64,000 bases of DNA from Pseudomonadota bacterium (lineage in GTDB: Bacteria > Desulfobacterota > Binatia > UBA9968), in contig JAJPJQ010000049.1 in assembly GCA_021324155.1 (NCBI GenBank), forward strand, positions 62,001-126,000. Reading direction: 5' to 3'. A program made the translations under genes and the position numbers. The notes below the pieces were generated by a model. That model saw only the letters and a list, made by a program, of their open reading frames with translations. It searched no databases and was not told where the DNA came from. Positions 35,930 to 44,758 of this stretch are shown one piece after another; positions within the stretch are counted from its first letter, which is position 1, and the number at the start of each line of letters is the position of its first letter.

Positions 35930-36985
35930 CTACGCTCCTTCACCCGGCTCCTCGCGATAAAGCTTCAACGCCTCGAGCATCGGCTGGTCGTTCATCGAAA
36001 ACAGTATCGCTTCCTCGCTTTTCGATGCGTTCTGATGGCTGTGCCAGCTCCAGAGCGGCACGACGAAGCAATCGCCCTGCTCCCATTCGTACTTCTTGCC
36101 GTTGATGACGGTTACGCCGCTGCCGCGAAACGCGTGATACACCGTGCTGCTGTTGTGGCGGTGCGTGCGCGTCGTCTCGCCTTTACGCAGGAGCTGAACG
36201 CAGCACGACATCGTCGGGAACGTGTGGCCGCCGTTAACCGGATTGACGTATTCGAGCGCGACGCCGTCGAACGGGCTGCCTTCGCTGGCTTCGAGATTTT
36301 TCAGCGTGCGATACGTATCGTCCCATTTATACTGGAGCGGCCCGGCGGCCTTTTCCCAGGTCGGACGCGCCATACCGATGCGATGCGCCGTAAGCTTGGT
36401 CGAATCCTTGATCGTCTGGAAATCCCCGGGGAACGGCTCCCACGTGATCACCTGGAGCGCGTTCAGCAAAGGATAATCGAGTCCGTCCAGCCAGACGATC
36501 GGCTCCGCCTCATTGACATGGCCGTGCCAAGTCATCGGCGGATTGAGGATCAGATCGCCGGGCTCCATGACGAACTTCTCGCCCTCGACCACGGTGTAGG
36601 CGCCGCGCCCCTCGACGATGAAACGGAACGCGCCGAAGTTATGGCGGTGGCTGCTCGCGAGCTCGCCCGGCTTCAGGAGCTGCACGGACATTTGGATGGT
36701 GTGCGTGGTCGCGCGCCGGCGACGGCTCGGTAGATTCTGATAGGCGGGGTTGATCAGACGCAGCGTGCGCCGGTCGGCCATGCCTTCGAGGCCGTGGATG
36801 TCGCCCGCGCGCATCAGATGCTTATAGATGATGCTCCATTTCCACACGTGGGCCTGCACGGAAGTATGCGGGTCCTTCTCGTACGCTACCTTGTCCTCTT
36901 CGGACGAGCCGCCCATCCAATGCCCTTCGAGACCGTTGCCGGCCAGCTCACGGTCGAAACTATCGAGCAATTCCTTGTCCGCCAT
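35930..36985 (-). CDS. Gentisate 1,2-dioxygenase-like bicupin
   Basis: 351 aa from the ATG at 36985, which has AAGGAGGA ten bases upstream. Two cupin domains: SSHRHNFGAFRFIVEGRGAY near residue 105 with GDLILNPPMTWHGHVNE after it, and RTHRHNSSTVYHAFRGSG near 275 with WHSHQN. This closely follows gentisate and salicylate 1,2-dioxygenases, which use Fe(II) held by three histidines to cleave the ring between carboxyl and hydroxyl carbons. Its paralogue is at 39245-40294. A ring-cleavage role is likely; which hydroxybenzoate is used is unknown. Confidence 0.88.
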   Translation of the reverse strand: MADKELLDSFDRELAGNGLEGHWMGGSSEEDKVAYEKDPHTSVQAHVWKWSIIYKHLMRAGDIHGLEGMADRRTLRLINPAYQNLPSRRRRATTHTIQMSVQLLKPGELASSHRHNFGAFRFIVEGRGAYTVVEGEKFVMEPGDLILNPPMTWHGHVNEAEPIVWLDGLDYPLLNALQVITWEPFPGDFQTIKDSTKLTAHRIGMARPTWEKAAGPLQYKWDDTYRTLKNLEASEGSPFDGVALEYVNPVNGGHTFPTMSCCVQLLRKGETTRTHRHNSSTVYHAFRGSGVTVINGKKYEWEQGDCFVVPLWSWHSHQNASKSEEAILFSMNDQPMLEALKLYREEPGEGA

Positions 36986-37050
36986 TCGACTATCCTCCTT
37001 GATTTCTCTTGACGACTTTATTGGGCTCGTCGCGCGTTTACTCGCATTTA

Positions 37051-38079
37051 CTAATGATCCGCGTGCTCTCCCTGATGCGTGAGAACGAGGCCCAGATTTT
37101 CCAGCATCGGGCGCGTGCTGTGCGCCAGGATGCGCAGCGGCGCGTCGCCGGTGTTGAAGTATTGATGCCATGCGAAGACCGGAATCGCCAGCGTATCGCC
37201 TTTCTTGATCTCGAAGGACTGGTCGTCGACGATGCAGCGCCCGCTGCCCGCGAGGACGTAATCGATCTCGTCGTAGAGATGGCGGTGCGCGCCGGAGCGC
37301 TTGCCCGGTGGAATCTCCGCGACGACCGTCGCGAGCGCCTTGGCGTGAAAGCCCAGCCGGCTGTCGACGACGTAGGCCAAATTCCCCATCGCGGTCGATT
37401 CGAATTTGAGCTCGCTACCCTTGACCAGTACGCGGCCGGCGCGACGGCGATGCTCTTCATTGTATGCGAACGCCACCTGCTCGGCGTAGAGCCGGCTCGC
37501 TTCGCTGTGGCCGTCGTCCTCGGCCTCCATGACGGCGCCGCCGGGAATTAGCGTGCGCAGCGCGTCTTCACCCTGCTGCGCGTAAATCCAATATTCGGGG
37601 TACCTCTCGTCCTCGTACACGGCCTGTCCGATGCCCATGTAGAGCGGACCCGTCGTCGACGCGACGTGCAGCGCCGGCTCTTTCGAGAGCGCGACGTGGC
37701 GATGCCACGCGAACACCGGCACATTGATGAAGTCGCCGGCTTCCCAATCGTAGCGCACGCCGTCGACTATGCTGTAGCCTTTGCCCGCCAGCCAGTGGAT
37801 CACCGCTTCGACCGTGTGGCGATGACCAAGCGTCTTCCACTGTAATTGATCCTGGGTCTCGGTCGGGACGTGCTTGCTCACGAACAAACGATGCGTCCGG
37901 TTGTTGAATCCCAGGCGCGGATCGACCATGTAAACGCCGCGGTTCGTCTCGAGCAGCTTCGCGACCTCGTCGCCGGACACGAAGATCGGCGATTCCTTGC
38001 GGCGCTGCTGCTCGTCCTTCCCGTACTTTACTTGTTCGAGATAGAGCTTATCGTTGGGAACCGGATGGGAAATTGACAT
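37051..38079 (-). CDS. Double-cupin protein
   Basis: 342 aa with two cupin domains: LGHRHTVEAVIHWLAGKGYS near residue 87 followed by DWEAGDFINVPVFAWHRH, and SGAHRHLYDEIDYVLAGSGR near 265 followed by KKGDTLAIPVFAWHQYF. Each half keeps H-x-H and a later His. It is more diverged than the two gentisate-dioxygenase-like genes on either side. GGAGG is 11 bases before the ATG. It may be a second ring-cleavage enzyme or a subunit of one. Confidence 0.83.
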   Translation of the reverse strand: MSISHPVPNDKLYLEQVKYGKDEQQRRKESPIFVSGDEVAKLLETNRGVYMVDPRLGFNNRTHRLFVSKHVPTETQDQLQWKTLGHRHTVEAVIHWLAGKGYSIVDGVRYDWEAGDFINVPVFAWHRHVALSKEPALHVASTTGPLYMGIGQAVYEDERYPEYWIYAQQGEDALRTLIPGGAVMEAEDDGHSEASRLYAEQVAFAYNEEHRRRAGRVLVKGSELKFESTAMGNLAYVVDSRLGFHAKALATVVAEIPPGKRSGAHRHLYDEIDYVLAGSGRCIVDDQSFEIKKGDTLAIPVFAWHQYFNTGDAPLRILAHSTRPMLENLGLVLTHQGEHADH

Positions 38080-38126
38080 TCGACGTTCGGCCTCCTAAAC
38101 GCGAGACTCGCCGCGCGCACAATAGC

Positions 38127-39248
38127 TCAGCGCGCGAAAAGCTCCTTCAAAATCTTTTCCTCTTCCGCGGTCCGTTTCTGTGCTTCTTCCGTGTACGACT
38201 TCCAGTATTTTCCATTCGGCGCGGGCGTCAGGTACGGCGGCACGTGATCTTTGGGAACGTCGACGCGCAGACTCATCTGATCCGTTGCCCGGCTCCACAA
38301 AGTCTGACCGTCTTTGGTCAAGAGCCAGTTGATGAAAACCGCCGCGGCATTGGGATGCGGCGCCTTGTTGATTCTCACCACAGTGGCGGAGCTCGAGCCG
38401 GTGACCCCGCCGAGATCTTTGAACTCCGGCAGGAATTCGAATTTCAGCCCGCGCTTTTGCATCTGGCCCGCCGTCCGCGCGCTCGGCCCTACCAGGATCG
38501 GATATTTCCCCTGCGCGACCCATTCGATCTGCCGTCTGAGATCGCGGTCGACCGCGCCGACCTGCGCGCGGAGCTTGCGATAATAGTCCGCGGCCTTCTC
38601 GGGCCCGAGCGTCACCCAGATGAAGCGCAGCAGCGGCACGGTGGTGCCGGTAACTTGAGGATCGTTGAGAACGATCCTGCTTTTCCATTTGGCATTCAAC
38701 AAATCGCTCAGCCGCTCGATCTCTTCGCGTTTGACCTGCTTCGGATCGTAAAGCACCGGCGGCGAAAGCTCGATGCCGAAGACGAGATTGAACTGCCCCT
38801 CTTTGTCCGAAAACTCGATGCGGTTGTCGCGCCAGTTCTTCGAGTCGGCCGCTTCCGGCAGCATCAGTATGGGCGGGATCGGATCGAGCGCGCCCATCGG
38901 CTTCAGCTGAAAATTCGCCGTCGTCGGTCCGCCGACCAAGACGTCCACGCTGTAGACGCCGGCGTCGCGCTCCGACTGAATCTTGACCGCCTGCTCGCCG
39001 GTACGCGCGGCGAAGAACTCCATCTCGATCTCGGGATACGCTTTTTTAAAGCCGTCGACGAAGGCGCCGCGGATGAACTCACCCGGCGGCGCGAACACGA
39101 CCACCTGCCCTTCCTTTTTCGCGTCGGCGACCGTTTTGGCCCAGCGCTCTTTCGCATCCGGCTTCGCCTGCGCGCGCGCCGGCGCCGCATCCAAGACCAA
39201 ACAGCCGGCGAGGAGCGCGGCGCAAAAGACGCGGCTTCTTTGCTTCAT
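38127..39248 (-). CDS. Extracellular solute-binding protein, Fe(III)-type, paralogue of 34662-35804
   Basis: 373 aa with signal peptide FCAALLAGCLVLDAAPARA. The same family and layout as the protein at 34662-35804: KKEGQVVVFAPPGEFIRGAF, GGPTTANFQLKPMGALDPI, EEEKILKELFAR at the end. The ATG at 39248 overlaps the stop of the gentisate-dioxygenase-like gene by four bases, so the pair is translated together. No permease follows this copy; the permease at 32911-34629 could serve both. Confidence 0.92.
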   Translation of the reverse strand: MKQRSRVFCAALLAGCLVLDAAPARAQAKPDAKERWAKTVADAKKEGQVVVFAPPGEFIRGAFVDGFKKAYPEIEMEFFAARTGEQAVKIQSERDAGVYSVDVLVGGPTTANFQLKPMGALDPIPPILMLPEAADSKNWRDNRIEFSDKEGQFNLVFGIELSPPVLYDPKQVKREEIERLSDLLNAKWKSRIVLNDPQVTGTTVPLLRFIWVTLGPEKAADYYRKLRAQVGAVDRDLRRQIEWVAQGKYPILVGPSARTAGQMQKRGLKFEFLPEFKDLGGVTGSSSATVVRINKAPHPNAAAVFINWLLTKDGQTLWSRATDQMSLRVDVPKDHVPPYLTPAPNGKYWKSYTEEAQKRTAEEEKILKELFAR

Positions 39249-40294
39249 TTGCCCGCCTCGCCCGGTTCCTCACGGTAGAGCTTCAATGCTTCCAGCGTCG
39301 GCTGATCGTTGACGGAAAAAAGAATCGCCTCTTCCTTCTTTGAGGCGTTCTGATGACTGTGCCAGCTCCACAGCGGCACGACGAAGCAGTCGCCTTCGCT
39401 CCATTCGTATTTTTTGCCGTCGATCGTCGTAACGCCGCCGCCGCGGAACGCGTGATAGATCGTGCTGCTGTTGTGGCGGTGCGTCCGCGTAATCTCGCCG
39501 GGACGCAGCATCTGCGCGCCGCACGCCATGGTTGTGAATGTATGCCCGCCGTCGGCGGGATTGACGAATTCGAGCGCGACGCCGTCGAACGGACTGCCGT
39601 CGCTGGCTTCGAGATTTTTGAGCGTGCGGTACGTATCGCTCCATTTATACGCGAGCGGCCCCGCGGCCTTCTCCCACAGCGGCCGGACCATGCCGAGGCG
39701 ATGGACCGTGGACTTGTACGATTCCTTGACCGGCTGGAAGTCGCCGGGAAACGGCTCCCACGTCAAGACCTGAAGCGAGAGCACCAGCGGATAATCCAGG
39801 CCGTCGAGCCACATAATCGGCTCGCTCTCGTTGCCGTGGCCGTGCCAGGTCATCGGCGGGTTGAGAATCAAATCGCCGGGCTCCATGAAAAATTGCTCGC
39901 CGTCGACGACCGTGTAGGCGCCGCGGCCCCTGACGACGAAGCGGAACGCGCCAAAATTGTGCCGGTGACTGCTCGCAAGCTCGCCCGGCTTCAGCAGCTG
40001 CACCGACATATGAATGGTGTGCGTGGTGGCGTGCTTCTGTCCCTTGAGCTGCTTGAGGCCGGGATTCTGCAGTCGTACGGTACGCCGCTCGACTTTCCCG
40101 CCTAAGCCGACGAGGTCTCCGGCTTCGCGCAGCGAGCTCTCGATATCGGCCCATTTCCAGACGCAGGGCTGAACCATCGTCTTGGGATCCTTCGTAAAGA
40201 GCCTGGCGTCGGAATTCCACAGTTCCTCGTTCCAAAGGCCTTGGAGATTTTTCTGTTCGAGCTCCTGATCGAGCTGCTGGATCGATTTGCTCAT
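39245..40294 (-). CDS. Gentisate 1,2-dioxygenase-like bicupin, paralogue of 35930-36985
   Basis: 349 aa. It shares with 35930-36985 the blocks HTIHMSVQLLKPGELASSHRHN, GDLILNPPMTWHGHGNE, SEPIMWLDGLDYPL, TYRTLKNLEASDGSPFDGVA and WHSHQNASKKEEAILFS, so the two genes are recent duplicates. All cupin histidines are present. It is the first gene of this block, 40 bases downstream of the GntR regulator, and is translationally coupled to the binding protein at 38127-39248. Confidence 0.9.
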   Translation of the reverse strand: MSKSIQQLDQELEQKNLQGLWNEELWNSDARLFTKDPKTMVQPCVWKWADIESSLREAGDLVGLGGKVERRTVRLQNPGLKQLKGQKHATTHTIHMSVQLLKPGELASSHRHNFGAFRFVVRGRGAYTVVDGEQFFMEPGDLILNPPMTWHGHGNESEPIMWLDGLDYPLVLSLQVLTWEPFPGDFQPVKESYKSTVHRLGMVRPLWEKAAGPLAYKWSDTYRTLKNLEASDGSPFDGVALEFVNPADGGHTFTTMACGAQMLRPGEITRTHRHNSSTIYHAFRGGGVTTIDGKKYEWSEGDCFVVPLWSWHSHQNASKKEEAILFSVNDQPTLEALKLYREEPGEAGK

Positions 40295-40334
40295 GCCTGC
40301 TCCCGCGCTGGGATCCTGCGGGCGTCCGCTCGCG

Positions 40335-40997
40335 CTATTTACCGTGGGACAAAAAATACTCGTCGATTAATTGTCTGCCCTTTTCGCTGATTTCCCGCCT
40401 CAAGCTTTCGGCTCTGTCGGGATCGTTCTGCTCGATCGCCGCGGCTATGCCGGCGTGCATCGCCGCCACTTGCGCCATGTAGCCGGGCACCGACGTCAAA
40501 AACGCGCGGTAGCGGAGACACGGATTGCCGAGCATCTCGATGAAGCGCGTGAGCCGCGGCGAGCCGCAGTGGCGGGTGAAGAATCTCTCGACCGCGGAAG
40601 CGATCTCCAAAAATTTGCCCGCGTCGCGCTCCGCCGCGGCGACCCGCAGTTGCTTGACCCAATTCTTGTACTTCGACAGCTCCTTCGCCGTCAGTCCACT
40701 GCTGGCGAGCCGGACGGCAAGCCCGATCAAATACGAGCGCAGGAGAAAAATCTCGCACGCGTCCTCCGGCGTCACTTCGGTGACGTGGGCGCCTTTGCCG
40801 GGGACCAGCTTTATGAGCCCGTCGCGCTCGAGAATGCGAAATGCTTCCCGAACCGGCGAGCGGCTAATGCCCAGTTGTGCGGCGATCGGAATCTCGCTGA
40901 TCTTTTCGTTCGCGCGCAGGCGGTTTTGCGCGATTTCGGTCTGAATATGCCGCACGACCTGATCGACGAGAGTTTCTGTCCCGGTGCCGTCTTTCAT
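40335..40997 (-). CDS. GntR family transcriptional regulator with FCD domain
   Basis: 220 aa. The winged helix spans about residues 8-75 (VRHIQTEIAQNRLRANEKISEIPIAAQLG, then SRSPVREAFRILERDGLIKLVPGKGAHV). The helical FCD effector domain follows (residues 85-212), with HAGIAAAIEQNDPDRA near the end. FCD regulators sense organic acids and bind TnGT-like operators. Two such sites lie directly upstream of its ATG (41003-41026), so it is probably autoregulated. It precedes the gentisate-dioxygenase/binding-protein block and is a likely regulator of it. Confidence 0.94.
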   Translation of the reverse strand: MKDGTGTETLVDQVVRHIQTEIAQNRLRANEKISEIPIAAQLGISRSPVREAFRILERDGLIKLVPGKGAHVTEVTPEDACEIFLLRSYLIGLAVRLASSGLTAKELSKYKNWVKQLRVAAAERDAGKFLEIASAVERFFTRHCGSPRLTRFIEMLGNPCLRYRAFLTSVPGYMAQVAAMHAGIAAAIEQNDPDRAESLRREISEKGRQLIDEYFLSHGK

Positions 40998-41002
40998 ATA
41001 AG

Positions 41003-41026
41003 CTGTCTACAGAGCTGTCGACAGCT
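41003..41026. promoter_or_regulatory. Two tandem GntR/FCD-type operators
   Basis: CTGTCTACAG (41003-41012) and CTGTCGACAG (41015-41024) have centres 12 bp apart. The second lies in a perfect 14-bp palindrome, AGCTGTCGACAGCT (41013-41026). The TGT-N2-ACA core is the classic FadR-subfamily GntR site. They lie between the -10 box and the gntR start codon, ideal for autorepression. Confidence 0.7.
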
Positions 41027-41027
41027 T

Positions 41028-41054
41028 TCTATAAAGTCGGTCGCGTGTTGTCAA
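41028..41054 (-). promoter_or_regulatory. Sigma-70-type promoter of the GntR gene
   Basis: Minus strand TTGACA (41049-41054), a 15-base spacer, then TATAGA (41028-41033). The tandem operators begin two bases downstream. The local text around the -35 (CGGTTGACAAC) is the same as in the promoter at 27737-27763. Confidence 0.5.
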
Positions 41055-41086
41055 CCGTGCAGATTAGTGGATTTAAGATTCTTGGA

Positions 41087-41950
41087 TCATTCCGGCAGGC
41101 CGTTCAAGAGATACATCGCCTGGATCGCCGCACTCGGCTTGCCCAAGCCGCCGAACCAATGATCGTAAATGGAGAGCACCTCGCCCGAGCGATAGAGCGC
41201 GGCGAGGGCGCGGTTGACCGCCAGCCGAAACGCGCCGTCGTTGCGCCGCACCATAAAGCCGTAAGGCTCATAGGAGAAAAGGACGCCGGCCAGAGCGAAG
41301 CGCGACGGATCTTTCGAGGTCGCCGCGAGTCCGATGAGAATGCCGCGGTCGGACGCGAACGCGTCGGCGGCGCCTTTGTCGAGCGCCGCGAGGCCTTCGA
41401 GATGGTCTTTGACGTGAACCATCTCCGCCGTGACGAAGTCTTTTTTCAAAAAAGCCGCCAGTGCCTTCTCTGTCGTGCTCCCGGGGATGACCGCGATGCG
41501 CTTACCGGCGAGATCGCCGACGGTGTGCAGATTCGAGTCCGAGGTTGTCAGCAGGCCGCCGCCGTCGACGAATGTCATCAAGCTGAAATCCACGCGCTCC
41601 TGGCGCGAGAGAGTGGCGGTCGTCGTGCTGCATTCGATGTCCACTTTGCCGCCGGCCACCATGTCGATTCGGTTATCGACGGTCACCGGAATCCACTCAA
41701 TTTTGAGTGTCTCGATACCCAATTGTTTTTCGATGCCGCTCGCGACACGGAGGCACAATTCGATCGAGTAGCCGACGGGCCGCTTGTTCGGTCCGGGAAA
41801 AGAAAATGGCGGCGCCGACTCGACATAGCCGATCGTCAAAACTCCGCTGGTCTTTATTTTTTTAAGTGTTCCGTCGAGCTCCTGAGCCGTCGCCGGACGA
41901 ACCAGGAGAAGCGCGAATAAAACACCCGCCATGAAGCTGGCTCTGATCAT
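41087..41950 (-). CDS. Family 3 (amino-acid-type) ABC transporter substrate-binding protein
   Basis: 287 aa with signal peptide MAGVLFALLLVRPATA. The SBP_bac_3 fold is shown by LKKIKTSGVLTIGYVESAPPF, GYSIELCLRVASGIEKQLG, MVAGGKVDIECSTTTATLSRQERVDFS and LAGKRIAVIPGSTTEKAL. It resembles the glutamate/aspartate-binding GltI group and probably binds an acidic amino acid or dicarboxylate. GGAGG lies 10 bases before the ATG. Neither permease nor ATPase is adjacent; the next genes up and down belong to other units. Confidence 0.92.
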   Translation of the reverse strand: MIRASFMAGVLFALLLVRPATAQELDGTLKKIKTSGVLTIGYVESAPPFSFPGPNKRPVGYSIELCLRVASGIEKQLGIETLKIEWIPVTVDNRIDMVAGGKVDIECSTTTATLSRQERVDFSLMTFVDGGGLLTTSDSNLHTVGDLAGKRIAVIPGSTTEKALAAFLKKDFVTAEMVHVKDHLEGLAALDKGAADAFASDRGILIGLAATSKDPSRFALAGVLFSYEPYGFMVRRNDGAFRLAVNRALAALYRSGEVLSIYDHWFGGLGKPSAAIQAMYLLNGLPE

Positions 41951-42050
41951 GCCGTGGTTACCTCCGCGGTTAAAGAATCACAGGATGCCATTGCACCCTA
42001 TACTAGGCCGATATGGAGATTACTGAAAGCTTTACAGCGAGCGAACGGAG

Positions 42051-43724
42051 CTATCTGTATGCCTGCGGATACTCTTCCGCGGCTTTTTCCGGCGAGACGT
42101 AGCCCAAAGCGACATCGCGTTTGACCGCCGAGGCGTCCCGCTCCGACGGCGCGCCGTAGCCGCCGCCTCCGGCGGTGAGAAATGTCACGGTCTCGCCGGG
42201 ACGAGCGAGCATGTGGCTGAATTTCCCGGCGAGCTTTTCCGACTTCCCATTGCGTTGAATGAACGTCGCGTTGGTTTGCCCCTCGGCGCCGCCGAAGAGC
42301 CCCCAGGGCGGGCATTTGATGCGGTCGGTGTTGCGGCTGACGAGCATATCGTGCAGCGGCCGCACGCGGACTTCGACGCCGATGCCGCCGCGAAATTTTC
42401 CCGCGCCGCCGCTGTCCGGCCGGAACGCGTGGCATTCGTAAAGCAGCGGGTAATAGAGCTCCTGCAGCTCGACCGGCGTGTTCTTAACGTCGCCCTGGCA
42501 CATCGACACCGCCGACGACGCGCCGTCCTCGAAGGGACGGCCGCCCCAGCCGCCGCCGATGATGTTCTGGCAGACGTAGCGCCGTCCGGTTTTCGGATGC
42601 GTGCCGAAGATCGCGTAACCGCCCATGTCGCCCTTGTGCGCCGCGGGGATGCGCTCCGGCAGAACGGGCGCGAGCGCGCGGATGATCGTATCCAGCACGG
42701 TCGGGAGCGAAAGACTCCAGCCGCCGATCGGCGCGGGCCGTTTGGCGCTGAGCAATTTTCCCGGCGGCAGCACGACCTTGAGCGCGCGAAACGATCCTTC
42801 GTTCACTTCCGAGCGCGGCGACGTGAGCGCCTTGAACGCGACGCGCGCGGCGGCCATGCCGCCCGACGAGCCGCAGTTGATGAATCCCGCCACCTGATCC
42901 GCGACCTCGGAGAAATCGACCGTGAGCTCGTCGCCGCGGACCTCCACGGCGACTTTGATCGGAATCGTCTTGGTGAAATCCCGCCCGTCGTCGTCGAGAA
43001 AAGACGCCGCGCGATAAACGCCGTCGGGAATCGCGCGCACCGACTGGCGCACGAGCCTGTCGGTCTGGTCCCAGATCGTCCGCACGGCTTCCTCAAAAAC
43101 CGCGGCGCCGTATTTCCGGCAGATCTCCGCCAGGCGCTCCTCGCCGGTGCGACAGCACGCGATCTGCGCGCGCAGATCGCCCATCGACGACTCGGGGAAG
43201 CGGATGTTGTCCTCGATGAGCCGGAGCACTTCCGCGTTCGGCTTGCCGCCGTCGTAAATTTTGACCGAGCGGATCTGGAGCCCCTCTTCGTAGACGTCGC
43301 GCGTCATGCTCGAGCCGAAGCCGGTGCTGCCGCCGCCGACATCGATCCAGTGCGCGCGCACGGCGAGAAAACAGGTCAGCCGGCCGTCCCAGAAAAACGG
43401 CGTGTAGACCGCCATGTTGTTCAGATGCTGGCCGCAGATCTCGGGATGGTTGACGAGAAAGACGTCGTCGGGACGGATATTCTCCTTGCCGTAGACTTCG
43501 ATGCCGTCCTCGACGGCGACGCCCAAGTCGGCGAGAAAGATCGGCAGCGCGCCCTCGTTCTGCGCCATCGTGCGCCCTTCGTCGTCGAGGATGCTGACGC
43601 AGTAGTCCTGCACCTCGTAGATCATCATGTTGTACGCGGTCTTTTTTAAGACCGCCGACATTTCGTTCGCCGCGGCTTTGAGCGCGCAGCGGATGATCTC
43701 GACGGTGATCGGATCGATGGGCAC
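42051..43724 (-). CDS. hyuB: Hydantoinase B / oxoprolinase beta-like subunit
   Basis: 557 aa starting at GTG (43722-43724). PIDPITVEIIRCALKAAANEMSAVLKKTAYNMMIYE, FLVNHPEICGQHLNNMAVYTPFF and AGGGGYGAPSERDASAVKRDV are typical HyuB regions. It is much closer to the copy at 53326-54978 than to that at 17609-19456. It is the last gene of a four-gene operon that has no HyuA; the HyuA at 48990-51035 in the neighbouring operon is the nearest partner. Confidence 0.92.
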   Translation of the reverse strand: MPIDPITVEIIRCALKAAANEMSAVLKKTAYNMMIYEVQDYCVSILDDEGRTMAQNEGALPIFLADLGVAVEDGIEVYGKENIRPDDVFLVNHPEICGQHLNNMAVYTPFFWDGRLTCFLAVRAHWIDVGGGSTGFGSSMTRDVYEEGLQIRSVKIYDGGKPNAEVLRLIEDNIRFPESSMGDLRAQIACCRTGEERLAEICRKYGAAVFEEAVRTIWDQTDRLVRQSVRAIPDGVYRAASFLDDDGRDFTKTIPIKVAVEVRGDELTVDFSEVADQVAGFINCGSSGGMAAARVAFKALTSPRSEVNEGSFRALKVVLPPGKLLSAKRPAPIGGWSLSLPTVLDTIIRALAPVLPERIPAAHKGDMGGYAIFGTHPKTGRRYVCQNIIGGGWGGRPFEDGASSAVSMCQGDVKNTPVELQELYYPLLYECHAFRPDSGGAGKFRGGIGVEVRVRPLHDMLVSRNTDRIKCPPWGLFGGAEGQTNATFIQRNGKSEKLAGKFSHMLARPGETVTFLTAGGGGYGAPSERDASAVKRDVALGYVSPEKAAEEYPQAYR

Positions 43725-43745
43725 GGCAATGTCTCGGAAGACCGT

Positions 43746-44756
43746 TTATTTGAAGCGCGCGAGGTACCCTTCGCGCTGGAGCTCGGCGATGACGCCGTTG
43801 TCGAAGAAATCCGCCGCCTTCGCGCTCTTCGCGTTGGCAAACTCGGACTGCGTGGCGAGGAATTTGAGCACCGTCGCGATGCCCTTCTCTTCCGTCAGCG
43901 GCGGCTGGGAGAAGAGCTTCGAATAATAGTCGAAGCTGCGCTTCGCGATCGCGTCGTCGGTGATGCGCATGTATTTTTTCACGATCGGCGTGCTCCTCGC
44001 GGCGTCGTTTTTCAGGATGTGGATCGCCTCGATGTATGCCATGAGGATTTTTTTGACGGCGTCGCGGTTGTTGCGGAGATATTCTTTCCGCACCACGAGG
44101 CCCGACTGCGGGAACGGATCGGACGAGGTCGAGAAATCGGCCAGTGTAGCCAATTGCAGCTTTTCGGCTTCGAAGGTAAACGGCGGCGCGAGAATCGTCG
44201 CGTCGAGATTGCCGTTGGCGACGGCGACGAGGCGCGGCTGCGATCCGGGAATCGCCAGGAACGTGATCGATTTCGGATCGATGCCCCAGCGGTCGAGCGC
44301 ATTCAGGAAAAAATACTCGTTCATGTCGCCGCGGCCCACCAGGCCGACGGATTTGCCCGCGAGGTCCTGCGGCTTTTTGACCGTTTTAGGCTGAGCGACG
44401 ATGGCGACCGTGGCGCGGTTCGTCGAAGTCGCGACGATGACGACATCGCCGCCGACCAAATCCGCCTGCACCGTCGAGACGCCGGCACTCTGTGCGACCT
44501 GGATCGAATTCGACATCAGCGTCGCGATGCTGCGCGATCCGCCGGCGATGCGGATGAGCTCCGACTCGATGCCCTGCTTCGCGAATAGTTTCAGTTCGTG
44601 CGCGATCCAGATCGGCGCTTGATATCCCAGCTCACCGCCGTAACTCGCCTTGATCCTGATCGGCGCGCTCGCGGCATAGGACGCGGGGCGACCGCAATCG
44701 TGAATCGCGATGGAAGCCAGAACCAACAGCAATGCGCGAGCCATCCACTTAGCCAC
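43746..44756 (-). CDS. ABC transporter substrate-binding protein, NMT1-like
   Basis: 336 aa. The GTG at 44754-44756 has GGGAG seven bases upstream and lies two bases after the cupin stop; ATG at 44744 is the alternative. Signal peptide MARALLLVLASIAIHDCG has a Cys near its end, so a lipoprotein is conceivable. The mature region has YGGELGYQAPIWIAHELKLFAKQGI, AGGSRSIATLMSNSIQVAQ and KPQDLAGKSVGLVGRGD, which match the NMT1 family. It is placed between the fused cupin and HyuB. Confidence 0.88.
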   Translation of the reverse strand: MAKWMARALLLVLASIAIHDCGRPASYAASAPIRIKASYGGELGYQAPIWIAHELKLFAKQGIESELIRIAGGSRSIATLMSNSIQVAQSAGVSTVQADLVGGDVVIVATSTNRATVAIVAQPKTVKKPQDLAGKSVGLVGRGDMNEYFFLNALDRWGIDPKSITFLAIPGSQPRLVAVANGNLDATILAPPFTFEAEKLQLATLADFSTSSDPFPQSGLVVRKEYLRNNRDAVKKILMAYIEAIHILKNDAARSTPIVKKYMRITDDAIAKRSFDYYSKLFSQPPLTEEKGIATVLKFLATQSEFANAKSAKAADFFDNGVIAELQREGYLARFK

Positions 44757-44758
44757 TG

